Shown here piece by piece: positions 45,001 through 53,371 of a stretch of 64,000 nucleotides of DNA. Source of the stretch: Sulfidibacter corallicola (GTDB lineage Bacteria > Acidobacteriota > Holophagae > Acanthopleuribacterales > Acanthopleuribacteraceae). The notes beneath the pieces are model-generated. The model ran no database searches. It saw only the letters and a program-made list of their open reading frames with translations, and was not told the origin of the DNA. Location: assembly GCF_017498545.1 (NCBI RefSeq), contig NZ_CP071793.1:4179001-4243000 (forward strand), read 5' to 3'. The position numbers were made by a program, and so were the translations under genes. Positions within the stretch are counted from its first letter, which is position 1, and each line of letters opens with the position of its first letter.

Positions 45001-45244
45001 CCCCGAAACTGGTTTTGACCAAATCTCTGACGACATAGGACAACTGCCCCGGTTCCAGGGAGTAGGGGTGCATTTCGGGCATGTTCGCCACACGTCCGCG
45101 CACTTTCCCCTTACCACCGGGGGTAAAATCCGAAATGGGCTCGAAAAGCTGGTTTTTCAAACGCATGGTGGCGTCTTCAAGCCAAACGAATAAACCCGGA
45201 CCCTCTCTTTTCGTGGTGGTCCACAAACCATGTACGACTTGCAT
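42059..45244 (-). CDS. SNF2-family DNA-dependent ATPase/helicase
   Basis: A 1061-residue SNF2 protein. Residues ~1-560 are the bacterial SNF2 N-terminal region (MQVVHGLWTTTKREGPGLFV). The motor follows: LRPYQVRGLSWLIF, Walker A DDMGLGKTIQLL, DEAQ box ALDEAQNIKNP, ALTGTPVENKLSELWSIMEF, and the second lobe with LVDRFQDPKGPKVFILTVKT, GGTGLNLTAATHVFHFDRWW and QATDRAFRIGQKRNVQVHKL. It translocates on duplex DNA and may remodel DNA-bound complexes. ATG 45244 is used because CGGAG precedes it and family members begin similarly; the frame is open to 45283. It is co-transcribed with the SWIM gene. Confidence 0.93.
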   Translation of the reverse strand: MQVVHGLWTTTKREGPGLFVWLEDATMRLKNQLFEPISDFTPGGKGKVRGRVANMPEMHPYSLEPGQLSYVVRDLVKTSFGGAAPSLNTTTIDLVVPSSEDAPLPSPWLKKSLFGKSHQVKDMVMGSWRVNAVHLPPPIALKWLVSVKIPRATQRFAYGESIQFWKEAANLVFYSLIHGTYQPVLEKVDHQIRAHWLLNSKILSNQLENMQKRLPTCCSAEWNSDGARRTKESIIRDFFDTSIDHLVRHVAGPGAMEAFAGGRSQRKRKKQNPLDSLTLPLLKALYSKQNSFSAARDVQTAFVALVSNWLGSSTQGSNRLWQTCFTVLPPEIGNAKIEDLDPRARVWRVVFSLQNIKDPSQHIYAQEIWENLVPTQTGGESLPEKFLRDLGRALPHMPELREVLDEQYPTHVDLSTEEVYAFLADQAPHLQSADFGVVLPNWWKKESKPLTTKISIDSSAFESNGMLGFDSMVNFSWKAAVGGKPISDEAFQKMVKHKMALLPIDGQWVEIRSEDLITAVNFFKDRDTRGEMTLREAVQMGLKSEDLKSVFQDVSFDYEGSLAQLFENEEEKLPAIEQPATLVGQLRPYQVRGLSWLIFNDHLGFGACLADDMGLGKTIQLLSLILKEREEGSVRLNSTPTLLVCPMSVVTNWYREAAKFTPSLRVLIHHGANRHGSETFFKVYNAYDLIITTYHLVNRDSEMFGEIKWHRIALDEAQNIKNPSAQQTQAILKTDSDRRIALTGTPVENKLSELWSIMEFLNPGYLGSLKNFQSRFAVPIERQGDRKKAQLLRRLTQPFILRRLKTDKNIIQDLPEKNEMKVYCSLTDEQAAMYQGYVQQQLNQIENAEGIHRNQLVLTTLMKLKQICNHPSHFLGDGSEVDERSGKLMRLTEMLEEALAEGDKSLIFTQFTQMGEILKSFLGEKFEEEILFMHGGISQQQRQVLVDRFQDPKGPKVFILTVKTGGTGLNLTAATHVFHFDRWWNPAVENQATDRAFRIGQKRNVQVHKLITTGTLEDRIDMMIEKKKELAENIVGSDEAWLTQLSTDALRDILTLSLNEG

Positions 45245-45480
45245 GATGCTCCGAGCGGAAGCGGCAGTTTTCAACCGGCCCACGGCAACAGGAACCGCCG
45301 CACTTTGTTAGTGAGTCAACTAAAATTCACGTTCACTTGGCCAAGGCAGGTGTATCCATTTGAAAAACGCTTCCAAACCTGTCCAAAACGCGCAGTGGCC
45401 ATCATTGAGCATATTCTAATAAAAATCACCTGGAAACAACAACTAAAAAAGGGTTGGCTTTATGAGAGATTTACCTGATA

Positions 45481-46707
45481 TCACCACCGCGCGTCGGCCT
45501 TCCAATCCGCCATGAAGCGGCGCTGAAAGCGGGCTTCCCAGCGGCACAGCCGATCGCGCAGCACGTCCAATTCGGCGAGGTTCCGTTCTGAAAAGGCATC
45601 CTGACGCAGCGCGTCATCAGCCCCTTCGAACAAGGCTCCGAGGCGCTCGGCGTCCAAGGCCGCCGACGGTTCCCGCTGGGGTTCGAAGAAACGCAACATC
45701 TGCAGGATCCGCAAACCGTCGACCCGTTCGTGCCATGCTTTGACAAACCGCCGTTCGTCCTTGAAATTCCCGCGCATGCGGTCGAAGGCCCCATATCCTT
45801 TCAATTCGCGTTCGAGAAAGTCGCCGATCGGCAATTCGCGGTGTACGCGAAAAAAATCGGGCAGCATGGCGTAGGTCCGGCCAAGCAGCTCGAAACTGGA
45901 CGGCGCGAAAAACGGAAAGCGCCGTCGCTGGAGACCCAAATCCTCCTCGGCCACCAGGATCCCGGTTCCGAAGGGCACCCGTTCCGAGGGCCGCGAAGCC
46001 GGATAGACGCGACTGTCGATCCAGCGAATCAGCGGGCCGATCTTTCGCAGGGCCTGTAACAAGTAAAAATCCTCGCCGGCCGCCCGCACGGGAAAGCCGC
46101 GCGCCGCCGCGTAGGCCCATCCGCAAAACGCCATGGCCGAACCCAAGGCCACGAATGCGTAGGGGCTGCCGATGCGCCACAGATTGATCTGATAGTAACG
46201 AATGTAGAGTTCGTAACGCAGCAGGTTGAGTTGCTGTTGTGGATCTTGCGGCAGGCGGTGGTAGAAGGGCGCAGCCAATCCGACGGCGTTGGGATGGCGG
46301 GCGAAGGCCCGTACGACCTCACCCAGGTAGTTGGGCTCCAAGTGCGTGTCCGCATCCAGCGAAACGCCGATAAAATCGGTCCCCACGCGGGCCACCACCT
46401 GACGGAAGAGATGGCGACGGGCCCATCCGACGCCGGCCTCTCGCGCATCGGGTGCCGCCGGGGGGCTGGTGGCATCCAGGACATGCAGCCGAAAGGGCCA
46501 GTGTCCGCGCGTCCGCTCGAGCCAGTGAAGCGTCTCTCGATTGGCGTCGCGAATGCGCTCCGGCGTTTGGGGCCCCTGATTGACGCAGACCCACACTTCG
46601 AAGGGTTCCTCGCTGCGGTCCCACTCCTGCGACGCCAGTCCGGCCAGCGTATCCGGCAACCATTCGCGCTCGTCATAAACCGGTATGCACAGATGCACGG
46701 CTGTCAT
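45481..46707 (-). CDS. Family 2 glycosyltransferase
   Basis: A 408-residue GT-A fold glycosyltransferase. The nucleotide-binding start is HLCIPVYDEREWLPDTLAGL and the metal-binding DxD is SLDADTHLEPNYL. A later LGSAMAFCGWAYAAARGFPV ... GEDFYLLQAL region is typical of the acceptor side (ED motif). No membrane helix is obvious, so it is probably a soluble or peripheral enzyme. ATG 46707 follows GGGAGAGGCG; the frame open to 47004 overlaps the MiaE gene and is not coding-like. Donor and acceptor are unknown. It is 76 bases downstream of the MiaE-like gene. Confidence 0.85.
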   Translation of the reverse strand: MTAVHLCIPVYDEREWLPDTLAGLASQEWDRSEEPFEVWVCVNQGPQTPERIRDANRETLHWLERTRGHWPFRLHVLDATSPPAAPDAREAGVGWARRHLFRQVVARVGTDFIGVSLDADTHLEPNYLGEVVRAFARHPNAVGLAAPFYHRLPQDPQQQLNLLRYELYIRYYQINLWRIGSPYAFVALGSAMAFCGWAYAAARGFPVRAAGEDFYLLQALRKIGPLIRWIDSRVYPASRPSERVPFGTGILVAEEDLGLQRRRFPFFAPSSFELLGRTYAMLPDFFRVHRELPIGDFLERELKGYGAFDRMRGNFKDERRFVKAWHERVDGLRILQMLRFFEPQREPSAALDAERLGALFEGADDALRQDAFSERNLAELDVLRDRLCRWEARFQRRFMADWKADARW

Positions 46708-46783
46708 CGCCTCTCCCAAACTTGCACGACGAAGCGAGTTGTCGCGTACGCACCGGCCGCGGACGCATCGAGGGGAGGATCGC

Positions 46784-47350
46784 TCAATGCAGTGCCGGAC
46801 GAATCGGCACCGCGCGCATCGCCTCCGCCTCCCAAAGGCGCCACTGGGCCAAACGATCGGCCACCTCGTCGTCGGAAAAATAGTGGCGTGCCAACCGAGG
46901 AAACAGATCGGCGTGATTGGCCTCGGACTTGGCGAGGCGCTGATAGAAGCCGGCCAATTGGGGATCTTCCTGGTGTCGGCCCACGAGTGCGAAGCGCTCG
47001 ACACCCCGGGCTTCGATGACGCTGCCCATCAACAGGCGATCGAGGAGACGCGCCTCGCGTTGCGTGCTCTGACGCCGCAGGAGCATGCCCACGTAGGGAT
47101 CCTTTTCGTCGCGCTCCCAAATCAGGTTGCGCTCGTGCACCAGCTTCATCACCTGCTGATAATGCAGCAATTCTTCCCGAGCCAATCGTATCAACGGGGT
47201 GTGCAGCGCAAAGCGATCGGGATACTGGACCACGAACGAAACCGCCATGGCCGAGGCCTTGCGTTCCGCCGAAGCGTGATCGAGCAAAAAGGCCGAAAAA
47301 TCGCCCATCACACATTCGATCCAGCCATCCGGAGAGGGTTCGAGCAACAT
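46784..47350 (-). CDS. miaE: tRNA hydroxylase MiaE-like di-iron protein
   Basis: A 188-residue ferritin-like four-helix protein. Iron ligands are in LLDHASAERKASAMA, LAREELLHYQQVMKLV, VIEARGVERFALV and KSEANHADLFPRLARHYF. This matches MiaE, which hydroxylates the isopentenyl group of ms2io6A at tRNA position 37. The ATG 47350 start has AAGGA eight bases upstream. A hairpin separates it from ilvE upstream. Neither MiaA nor MiaB is in the window, so the pathway cannot be confirmed from context. Confidence 0.88.
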   Translation of the reverse strand: MLLEPSPDGWIECVMGDFSAFLLDHASAERKASAMAVSFVVQYPDRFALHTPLIRLAREELLHYQQVMKLVHERNLIWERDEKDPYVGMLLRRQSTQREARLLDRLLMGSVIEARGVERFALVGRHQEDPQLAGFYQRLAKSEANHADLFPRLARHYFSDDEVADRLAQWRLWEAEAMRAVPIRPALH

Positions 47351-47381
47351 CGAGCATCCTTGGTTCGGGGGGGAGGACAGA

Positions 47382-47415
47382 AACGGTGAGCCCCCACGAG
47401 TGCGGGCTCACCGTT
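47382..47415 (-). terminator. Terminator hairpin after ilvE
   Basis: AACGGTGAGCCC (47382-47393) and GGGCTCACCGTT (47404-47415) pair perfectly over 12 bases with a 10-base loop. On the minus strand TTTCTGTCC follows. It lies 20 bases after the ilvE stop. Confidence 0.7.
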
Positions 47416-47435
47416 CGATACGTGATTTACTTTAT

Positions 47436-48458
47436 TTAAGAGATACGCTTCAACCAGCCGAAGGTGTCTTCGGCCTTGCCGCGCTGAATGTCGACCAGTG
47501 CCGAACGCATCTTGGCGGTTTCGTCGCCGTAATCGCCGGTGCCGACAGTGTAGGTCTCCTCGCGATAGACAAGCGAACCCACACCACCCAGGACCGCAGC
47601 CGTACCGGAAAGGGCGCATTCACCGGTCTTGGCCCAGGTCAGCAGTTCGTCGACGGAAATCTCACGTTCCTCGATTTCCTTACCCATGCGCGCACCTATC
47701 TTCAGCAGCGAATCGCGGGTCACGCCGTGCAGGAAGCTGGGATCCAAGGCCTTGGTGACGATGCGGTCTTCACTGATCATCAGGAAGTTGGCGGCACCGG
47801 TTTCCTGAATGAAACCATCGGGGGCGAACAGCACCTGGTCGGTGCCGTACTTTTCGCGCGCCTTGCGGGTCGCATAGAGGGCGGCGGCGTAATTGCCACC
47901 AGTCTTCACCATGCCGAGCGTCGGGGCGGTGCGCATCTTTTCTTCGACCAGCAATTTGAGCGGACGCAGGCCGCCGCTGAAGTAATCACCCACCGGCGAG
48001 AGAATCACGAACAACAGCGCCTCGGTGGAGGGACCGGCGGCGGCACCGATGCTGGGCAGGGTCCCGATCAGGGTCGGCCGTACGTAGAGCGAGCCGGGGA
48101 AGACCGGTGCCCAATCGGCGCATTCGGCGACCAGTTCGCACACCATGGCATCGACCTGATCGGCATCGGGAATGGGCAGGCACAGCCGCTCGGCGCTGTT
48201 GCGGAACCGTTCGATGTGGCGATCGAGCCGGAAGACATGGACACTGCCGTCAACCTGACGATGACACTTGAGCCCCTCGAAACAGGTGCTGGAATAGTGG
48301 AACACGTGTGCCGCGGGATGCATCTCGAACGGCTTGACTTCCTGAATGTCGAACGGCGTCCAGACACCGTCCTTGTAACGCGCCACTGCCATCTTGTCGG
48401 CGTAAACGGTACCGAAGGGTTTCTTTAAGGCATCTTCCACCGTTTGGGTCATGCTCAT
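47436..48458 (-). CDS. ilvE: Branched-chain amino acid aminotransferase
   Basis: A 340-residue class IV PLP aminotransferase for the last step of Val, Leu and Ile synthesis and the first of their breakdown. Signatures are VFHYSSTCFEGLKCHRQVDG, FRLDRHIERFRNSAERLCLP, VRPTLIGTLPSIGAAAG and VKTGGNYAAALYATRKAREK with the PLP lysine. GFIQETGAANFLMISEDRIV is also typical. The length and FEGLK type resemble the eukaryotic-like BCAT subgroup. ATG 48458 follows GGAGGAAGCCC and overlaps the stop of the NFACT-R gene by four bases. Confidence 0.94.
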   Translation of the reverse strand: MSMTQTVEDALKKPFGTVYADKMAVARYKDGVWTPFDIQEVKPFEMHPAAHVFHYSSTCFEGLKCHRQVDGSVHVFRLDRHIERFRNSAERLCLPIPDADQVDAMVCELVAECADWAPVFPGSLYVRPTLIGTLPSIGAAAGPSTEALLFVILSPVGDYFSGGLRPLKLLVEEKMRTAPTLGMVKTGGNYAAALYATRKAREKYGTDQVLFAPDGFIQETGAANFLMISEDRIVTKALDPSFLHGVTRDSLLKIGARMGKEIEEREISVDELLTWAKTGECALSGTAAVLGGVGSLVYREETYTVGTGDYGDETAKMRSALVDIQRGKAEDTFGWLKRIS

Positions 48459-48853
48459 GGGCTTCCTCCAAAATATTCTTCGGGATCGATCGGTTCGATT
48501 TTCAAGGTTTCGTATTTCTTCAGGGTTACCTTTCCCGGCGGTAAACCCCGCGGTTTCGATACGTGCTTGCAGGTGGTCCAGTGAACGGGCACCTGTCCGC
48601 CGGCGCGGGCCTTACTGAAAAAGGCCGCCAAGCCCGCCGCGACGCGCTTCACTTCCCGCGGACACTGCGTCGGCCGTTTCGGATGGCGAGCCACCACGTG
48701 CGAGCCCGGCATTCCCGCCACGTGGAACCAGAAGTCGCCGGCCTTGCCGACCTTGATGCTCAAGCGGTCGTTGTCGCGAGCGGTGCGGCCGACCAGCAGT
48801 TCCCAGTCATCCGTCATCAGGTATTGGCGAAATCCGTCCAAATCGTCACTCAT
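48455..48853 (-). CDS. Stand-alone NFACT-R (DUF814) RNA-binding protein
   Basis: A 132-residue protein consisting only of the NFACT-R domain that in RqcH/NEMF/Tae2 proteins binds RNA: DGFRQYLMTDDWELLVGRTA, DNDRLSIKVGKAGDFWFHVA, GMPGSHVVARHPKR. PVHWTTCKHVSKPRGLPPGK near the end is the equivalent of the YT..K.v.Kp.g...G.v signature. The NFACT-N and coiled-coil parts of RqcH are absent. It overlaps hflX and ilvE by four bases on each side, so the three genes should be translated together. A link to ribosome rescue with HflX is inference. Confidence 0.88.
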   Translation of the reverse strand: MSDDLDGFRQYLMTDDWELLVGRTARDNDRLSIKVGKAGDFWFHVAGMPGSHVVARHPKRPTQCPREVKRVAAGLAAFFSKARAGGQVPVHWTTCKHVSKPRGLPPGKVTLKKYETLKIEPIDPEEYFGGSP

Positions 48854-50139
48854 TGGGATTCTCCAACCGGCTGAAGTCGGCCCTTTTCGACGATTTCGAG
48901 TTCGGGAACCTCGCGCAGCAGCGCGTCGATGCGCTCGCGGAACCCGCGGAACCCGAGGCGAATGCCCTCGTCCAGGTGGTGACTGGTGGTGATTTGGCCG
49001 TAGTCGTTGAGCCGGTAAAAGTGTGCCATGGCGCCAGTGGGCAGGAACAGGTTCACCTGGCGCAACATGTACTGGAAACGCCGGCGGACGAATTCGCGCA
49101 AATCGTCCATTCCCACCTTCTCCAACGCGGAAATGAAAATGGCGTCGGGATGGGCGCGCTTCAGGCTTTTGAGCTCCATTTTCGAGAGGCCGTCAATTTT
49201 GTTGAACAACAACACGGTGGGAACCGGTTCGTCAACCAAGGAGTCGATCACACCGCGAACCGTTTCCTGGAGCTCGTCGAGATGGGGGTGGCAGGCGTCG
49301 ATCACGTGAAACAGGAGATCCGCCTCGCGCACCTCGGTCAGGGTGGAATGGAAGGAAGCCACCAGATCGTGGGGCAATTTGCGGATGAATCCGACCGTGT
49401 CGCTGAGAACGATCTTGAGTACCGGATCCACGTGCCACAGGCGCGAGGTGGCGTCCAAGGTCACGAACAGCCGGTCGTCGGCCTCCACGCTGGCCTTGGT
49501 GAGCTGGTTCATCAGGGTGGATTTGCCAGCGTTGGTGTAACCCACCAACGCGATGTTGATCAGGTTGCGGCTGCGCGCCTTCTTGCGAGTGTTGCGTCCC
49601 TGCTCGAAGCGCTTGAGCGTTTTTTCCAGGCGCTGCATCTGGCGGCGGGCGATACGGCGGTCGACCTCGAGCTGTTTCTCACCCTCACCGCCGCGGATCC
49701 CGGTGCCGCCGGCCTGGCGGTGCAAGTGGGACCACATCTTCTTCAGGCGCGGGTATTCGTATTTGAGGCGGGCCAGATCCACCTGGGCCTTGGCTTCCTT
49801 GGTCTTGGCGCGCTCGAGAAAAATACTGAGGATGACGAAGGTTCGGTCGTAGACGGGCACCGGCAACAGTTTTTCCAGGTTGCGCTGCTGGGAGGGGCTC
49901 AACTCGTCATCGAAGATCACGGCCTTCAGCGATTCGTTGACCACGAGATTGTGGATTTTCTCTACCATGCCGCTGCCGACGAAGGTCGCCGGATCGGGCG
50001 CTTCCCGCTTCTGTACCAGGCGAAATCGACCGTTCATGTCCAGGTTCTGTGCCAATAACTTAAGTTCGTCGAGGAACTCCTCGACCTCCCAGGCCCGATC
50101 CCGGGGTCTTTTCACACCGATGAGTACGACGTCTTGCAT
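48850..50139 (-). CDS. hflX: GTPase HflX
   Basis: A 429-residue GTPase that binds 50S or 70S ribosomes and can split stalled ribosomes under stress. The N-terminal HflX domain contains AVIFDDELSPSQQRNLEKLL and RTFVILSIFLERAKTKEAKA. The linker has GIRGGEGEKQLEVDRRIARR. The G domain has G1 GYTNAGKS (about residue 200), G3 DTVGFIRKLPHDL and G4 NKID. ATG 50139 follows AAAGGAACGC. It is the first gene of the hflX, NFACT-R, ilvE overlap chain. Confidence 0.95.
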   Translation of the reverse strand: MQDVVLIGVKRPRDRAWEVEEFLDELKLLAQNLDMNGRFRLVQKREAPDPATFVGSGMVEKIHNLVVNESLKAVIFDDELSPSQQRNLEKLLPVPVYDRTFVILSIFLERAKTKEAKAQVDLARLKYEYPRLKKMWSHLHRQAGGTGIRGGEGEKQLEVDRRIARRQMQRLEKTLKRFEQGRNTRKKARSRNLINIALVGYTNAGKSTLMNQLTKASVEADDRLFVTLDATSRLWHVDPVLKIVLSDTVGFIRKLPHDLVASFHSTLTEVREADLLFHVIDACHPHLDELQETVRGVIDSLVDEPVPTVLLFNKIDGLSKMELKSLKRAHPDAIFISALEKVGMDDLREFVRRRFQYMLRQVNLFLPTGAMAHFYRLNDYGQITTSHHLDEGIRLGFRGFRERIDALLREVPELEIVEKGRLQPVGESQ

Positions 50140-50391
50140 GCGTTCCTTTAATACAATTGAAGATAGGTCCGGCCACCGAAACGCTCGACCGATTGGGGAT
50201 GGAGGTCGAGTCAGGCACGGGGCTACCCGTATCTTATCTTACTTGAGTGAAGCCTCCCCCTGCAAGCGTGGCCCGTGCAGGCATCGAGAGCCCGGGAATT
50301 CGCCACCGCAACGAAACGCGGGGTTCCGTTCCCGGGCGGCGCTCCCGAATGCTTCATTCGCGACGGACCTCGCTCGAAACCGCGGTTGCCC

Positions 50392-52347
50392 TCACTTGCG
50401 ATGGAAGTTTTTCTCGATCTCCTCGTTGCTGAAACGCAAGACGATCGGGCGGCCGTGGGGGCAAAACATCGGTGTGGCGCTTTCGTAGAGACGGGCCAAC
50501 ATGTGTTCCATCTTCTCCGGGGTCAGGCGCATGTTGACCTTGACCGCCGCCTTACACGCCTTGGTCGCCGCGTAGTGATCGATCATGGCTTCGATCGCGG
50601 TCTCCCGACGCTCGCCGCGCGCCTTTTCGATGAGTTCGGCGACCAGGGTATCCAAGCGCTCGCCCTCCAAGAAGATCGGCACCTCGCGGATGACGTAGGT
50701 GTTGCCGTCGAACGGATCCAGGTCGAAGCCGAACTGGCGCAGCGCGGGCAGGACCTGCTCCAGGTCGACGATCTGGGCCGGTGTCAATTCGATGGTCTGG
50801 GGAACGAGAAGCGCCTGGCGCTCGACCGCACCGGCGGCCAACGAAGCACTGATTTGATCGTAGAGGATGCGCTCGTGAACCACGTGCTGGTCGATCAAAA
50901 GCAGGTCACCGTCCTGTTCGGCCAGAATGTAACTGTCGCGGAACTGGCCAATGATGCGCGGCATGCGCATCTCCTTGCGTTGCTGTTCGTCGAAGAGGTG
51001 TTCGTTCTCGGCGGCCGGTTGACCGCGCACCGCCATCGGAGGCGCCTGGCCGGGGGGCCGCTGGGAATCGCCGCCGGGCGCCGGTGCCGTGGCCGTCGCG
51101 GCGGGCGCACCCGGCGCGGGTTCGCGCGCCTGGATCTCTCCATGGCTGCGCACGAATCGGTCGTACGGCGTGGGTCCGCCCTGGGGTGCAACGGGTGGAC
51201 GCTGCCCGCCCTGAAACAGCGGCGATTGCGACGCCGGATCGCTGCCGGGCAGCGGACTCTGCTGCTGGGCCGGCCGGGACCAGGGATCCACCCGCGTCGG
51301 CGACGGCTCGGACGGATGCTCGTGGTACCCCTCGCGAAAACGGTAGGGGATGTCGGCGCGTTCCGCCACCAACGCCTCGCGGACGATGTCGCGCACGCCG
51401 TCGTGGACCGCATTGGCATTGATGAACTTCACCTCGGTCTTGGCCGGGTGCACGTTCACGTCCACTTCTTCCGACGGCACTTCGAGAAAGAGAAAGATCA
51501 CGGGATAGATTTTTCCTTCGCCGAATCCGGTATAGGCCTCGCCGATGGCGTGGGCCAGCACCTTGTCCTTCACCAGGCGCCCGTTCACGAACAGGAACTG
51601 GAAGTTCCGGCTGTTCTTCAGAAGGGTTGGCAGCGCGGTCAATCCCCAAACCTTCAACCAGTCGCGCTGGCTTTCGAACGGCACCAACTCGTCGATCATC
51701 GACTTGCCGAAATGTTGGTAGATACGCTCTTTCAAGGATTTGACCGGAGTGACGTCCATGATCGTGCGGTCGTTGTGTTCCAGAATGAAATGCTTGTCGA
51801 TGTGGGCCATGCTGTATTGCGTGATCAGGTTCACCATCCAGCTCAGCTCGGTTTCGGTCTTGCGGAGAAACTTGCGGCGCGCGGGAATGTTGAAGAACAA
51901 TTGATCGACGGTAATCGTGGTTCCCGGCGGGCGACTGATTTCGGTCACCTTGAACAATTTGCTGCCGTTCAGCTCCACGCGCACACCGCTTTCGTCCTCG
52001 GCCCTGCGGCTCTCCAGCGTCATGCGCGACACCGAAGCGATGCTTGGCAGCGCCTCACCGCGAAAACCGAGACTGCGAATCGAAAAGAGATCCTCGGCAC
52101 GGGTCAGTTTCGAAGTGGCGTGGCGCTCCAAGGCCATCAGGCAATCGTCGCGATCCATGCCGCAACCGTTGTCCTCGACGCGGAGGCGCCGTTTGCCACC
52201 GGCCTCTAACACCACCCGGATCTTGTCCGCACCGGCGTCCAAGCTGTTTTCCACCAGTTCTTTGAGCGCGGAGGCCGGGCGTTCGACCACCTCGCCGGCT
52301 GCGATCTGGTTGGCCAGATGATCGGGCAAAACCCTGATACGACCCAT
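50392..52347 (-). CDS. mutL: DNA mismatch repair protein MutL
   Basis: A 651-residue MutL. The GHKL ATPase end is intact: IRVLPDHLANQIAAGEVVER, ELVENSLDAGAD, VEDNGCGM, TSKL and GFRGEAL. A Pro/Gln/Gly-rich linker (about 345-450) leads to a C-terminal dimerisation domain. That domain has an endonuclease-type site, DQHVVHERILYD (usual DQHAxxExxxxE; the last Glu is Asp here), and FCPHGRPIVLRF, so it is probably a nicking MutL. ATG 52347 follows GAGGAGGT; the upstream extension to 52485 is Arg-rich and not family-like. It nicks the new strand for mismatch repair. MutS is not in the window. Confidence 0.94.
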   Translation of the reverse strand: MGRIRVLPDHLANQIAAGEVVERPASALKELVENSLDAGADKIRVVLEAGGKRRLRVEDNGCGMDRDDCLMALERHATSKLTRAEDLFSIRSLGFRGEALPSIASVSRMTLESRRAEDESGVRVELNGSKLFKVTEISRPPGTTITVDQLFFNIPARRKFLRKTETELSWMVNLITQYSMAHIDKHFILEHNDRTIMDVTPVKSLKERIYQHFGKSMIDELVPFESQRDWLKVWGLTALPTLLKNSRNFQFLFVNGRLVKDKVLAHAIGEAYTGFGEGKIYPVIFLFLEVPSEEVDVNVHPAKTEVKFINANAVHDGVRDIVREALVAERADIPYRFREGYHEHPSEPSPTRVDPWSRPAQQQSPLPGSDPASQSPLFQGGQRPPVAPQGGPTPYDRFVRSHGEIQAREPAPGAPAATATAPAPGGDSQRPPGQAPPMAVRGQPAAENEHLFDEQQRKEMRMPRIIGQFRDSYILAEQDGDLLLIDQHVVHERILYDQISASLAAGAVERQALLVPQTIELTPAQIVDLEQVLPALRQFGFDLDPFDGNTYVIREVPIFLEGERLDTLVAELIEKARGERRETAIEAMIDHYAATKACKAAVKVNMRLTPEKMEHMLARLYESATPMFCPHGRPIVLRFSNEEIEKNFHRK

Positions 52348-52789
52348 CGATGTACCTCCTCGACCGGCGCGCGCCGGAACGCCGCCCATCCTAGCACGGC
52401 GCAGGCGGCGGCAGTAGCATCGGCGCGGAACGGATCCGACCGAGAAAAGTCCCTTTCGGCGTTCGAACGGAATGTGCCGGGTCACCTTCTCCGGGAAATA
52501 CCCACTTCAATGTCAAGTAGCGGGAAAGTGGACCGATAAGGTGTGGAAACCACGCACCTCACCGTAAATCCTGCGGAGGAGCTGCCGAATCACCGCCAAA
52601 AGGCCATTCGACCCAGACCGTTTCGCATGCCCATCGGGGTGTGGAGACCCTTCGACACATCCGATATGAAAGTTTGGCCTTGGGATTCTCACAAAAAATC
52701 TTCTATAATGAGACGTATGCTTTGCAAAAAAATAATTCGCATGTGAACACGGCACCTGAAAGGTTTGAATCACAGTATGGAGGACCGCA
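52348..52789. other. Intergenic region between mutL and the exported Gly/Ala protein
   Basis: About 440 bases between divergent genes. It contains the promoter at 52680-52709 for the plus-strand gene. The mutL promoter must lie in the left half but is not obvious. Short open frames here lack protein-like features. Confidence 0.6.
52680..52709 (+). promoter_or_regulatory. Sigma-70-like promoter of the exported Gly/Ala-rich protein
   Basis: TTGGGA (52680-52685) and a perfect TATAAT (52704-52709) are 18 bases apart, within A/T-rich DNA. The predicted transcript start near 52716 leaves a leader of about 74 bases. Confidence 0.6.
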
Positions 52790-53344
52790 ATGAAGTGGTT
52801 ATGTTTGTTGGCGTTAGTAGGTACGTCATTGACACTTTTCGCTCAGTCCGAAGGTGAAACCAAAAGCATCGACGGACAGAACTTCACTTACCAGAAAGGC
52901 ATTTGGGTCCATAGCGACCTCGGTGCCAACTACACCGTTACCGAAGAATTTACCGCCGTCCACAAGAGCAAGAAGTGGAACAAGTGGTACAGCACCGGTT
53001 CTCCGACGCTACAGAAAATCATGAACCTGGGCCCCAACGTGGTCTTCAAGTTCAAGGGCAGTGACGGTCAATTTCACGTGTACAGCGTGTTTGCCAACAA
53101 GAAATTGGTCAAGGCCGCCGTAGCCGGCGGATCTGCCGCCATCGCCACCGGTCTCGGTGGTTCGGCCGCAGGTGCTGTCGCCGCGGCCGGTGCCGGAGCA
53201 GCCGCCGGTGGTGCCGCAGCTTCCGGAACCATCTTGGGCGTTTCGGCCGGGACGGCCGCCGCCATCGGTGGTGCCGTCGTCGCGGGCGCGGTCGTCGTCG
53301 AAAACAACAATGACGATGATGAGGCAAGCGCCGCGAAGAGATAA
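52790..53344 (+). CDS. Exported protein with Gly/Ala-rich hydrophobic C-terminus
   Basis: A 184-residue protein, not recognised. It has a signal peptide (MKWLCLLALVGTSLTLFAQ) and a ~90-residue beta-like domain (TYQKGIWVHSDLGANYTVTE, VVFKFKGSDGQFHVYSVFA). A glycine-zipper-like Gly/Ala/Val tract follows (about 105-170, e.g. GGSAAGAVAAAGAGAAAGGA) and then an acidic-basic tail (NNNDDDEASAAKR). The zipper tract could insert in or cross a membrane. The gene has a strong-looking promoter and terminator, so it may be well expressed. It stands alone between mutL and a two-component system. Confidence 0.7.
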   Translation: MKWLCLLALVGTSLTLFAQSEGETKSIDGQNFTYQKGIWVHSDLGANYTVTEEFTAVHKSKKWNKWYSTGSPTLQKIMNLGPNVVFKFKGSDGQFHVYSVFANKKLVKAAVAGGSAAIATGLGGSAAGAVAAAGAGAAAGGAAASGTILGVSAGTAAAIGGAVVAGAVVVENNNDDDEASAAKR

Positions 53345-53371
53345 TCTGTCTTAACTGCGGTTCTCGTCCGT

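Noticed and set aside
45311..45478. Short plus-strand frame from GTG 45311 between the SNF2 and glycosyltransferase genes
   Set aside because: No ribosome site and no protein-like pattern; the DNA is AT-rich and more likely promoter sequence for the helicase.
50275..52209. 644-codon open frame on the plus strand
   Set aside because: It is a shadow of mutL, whose conserved motifs are all on the minus strand.
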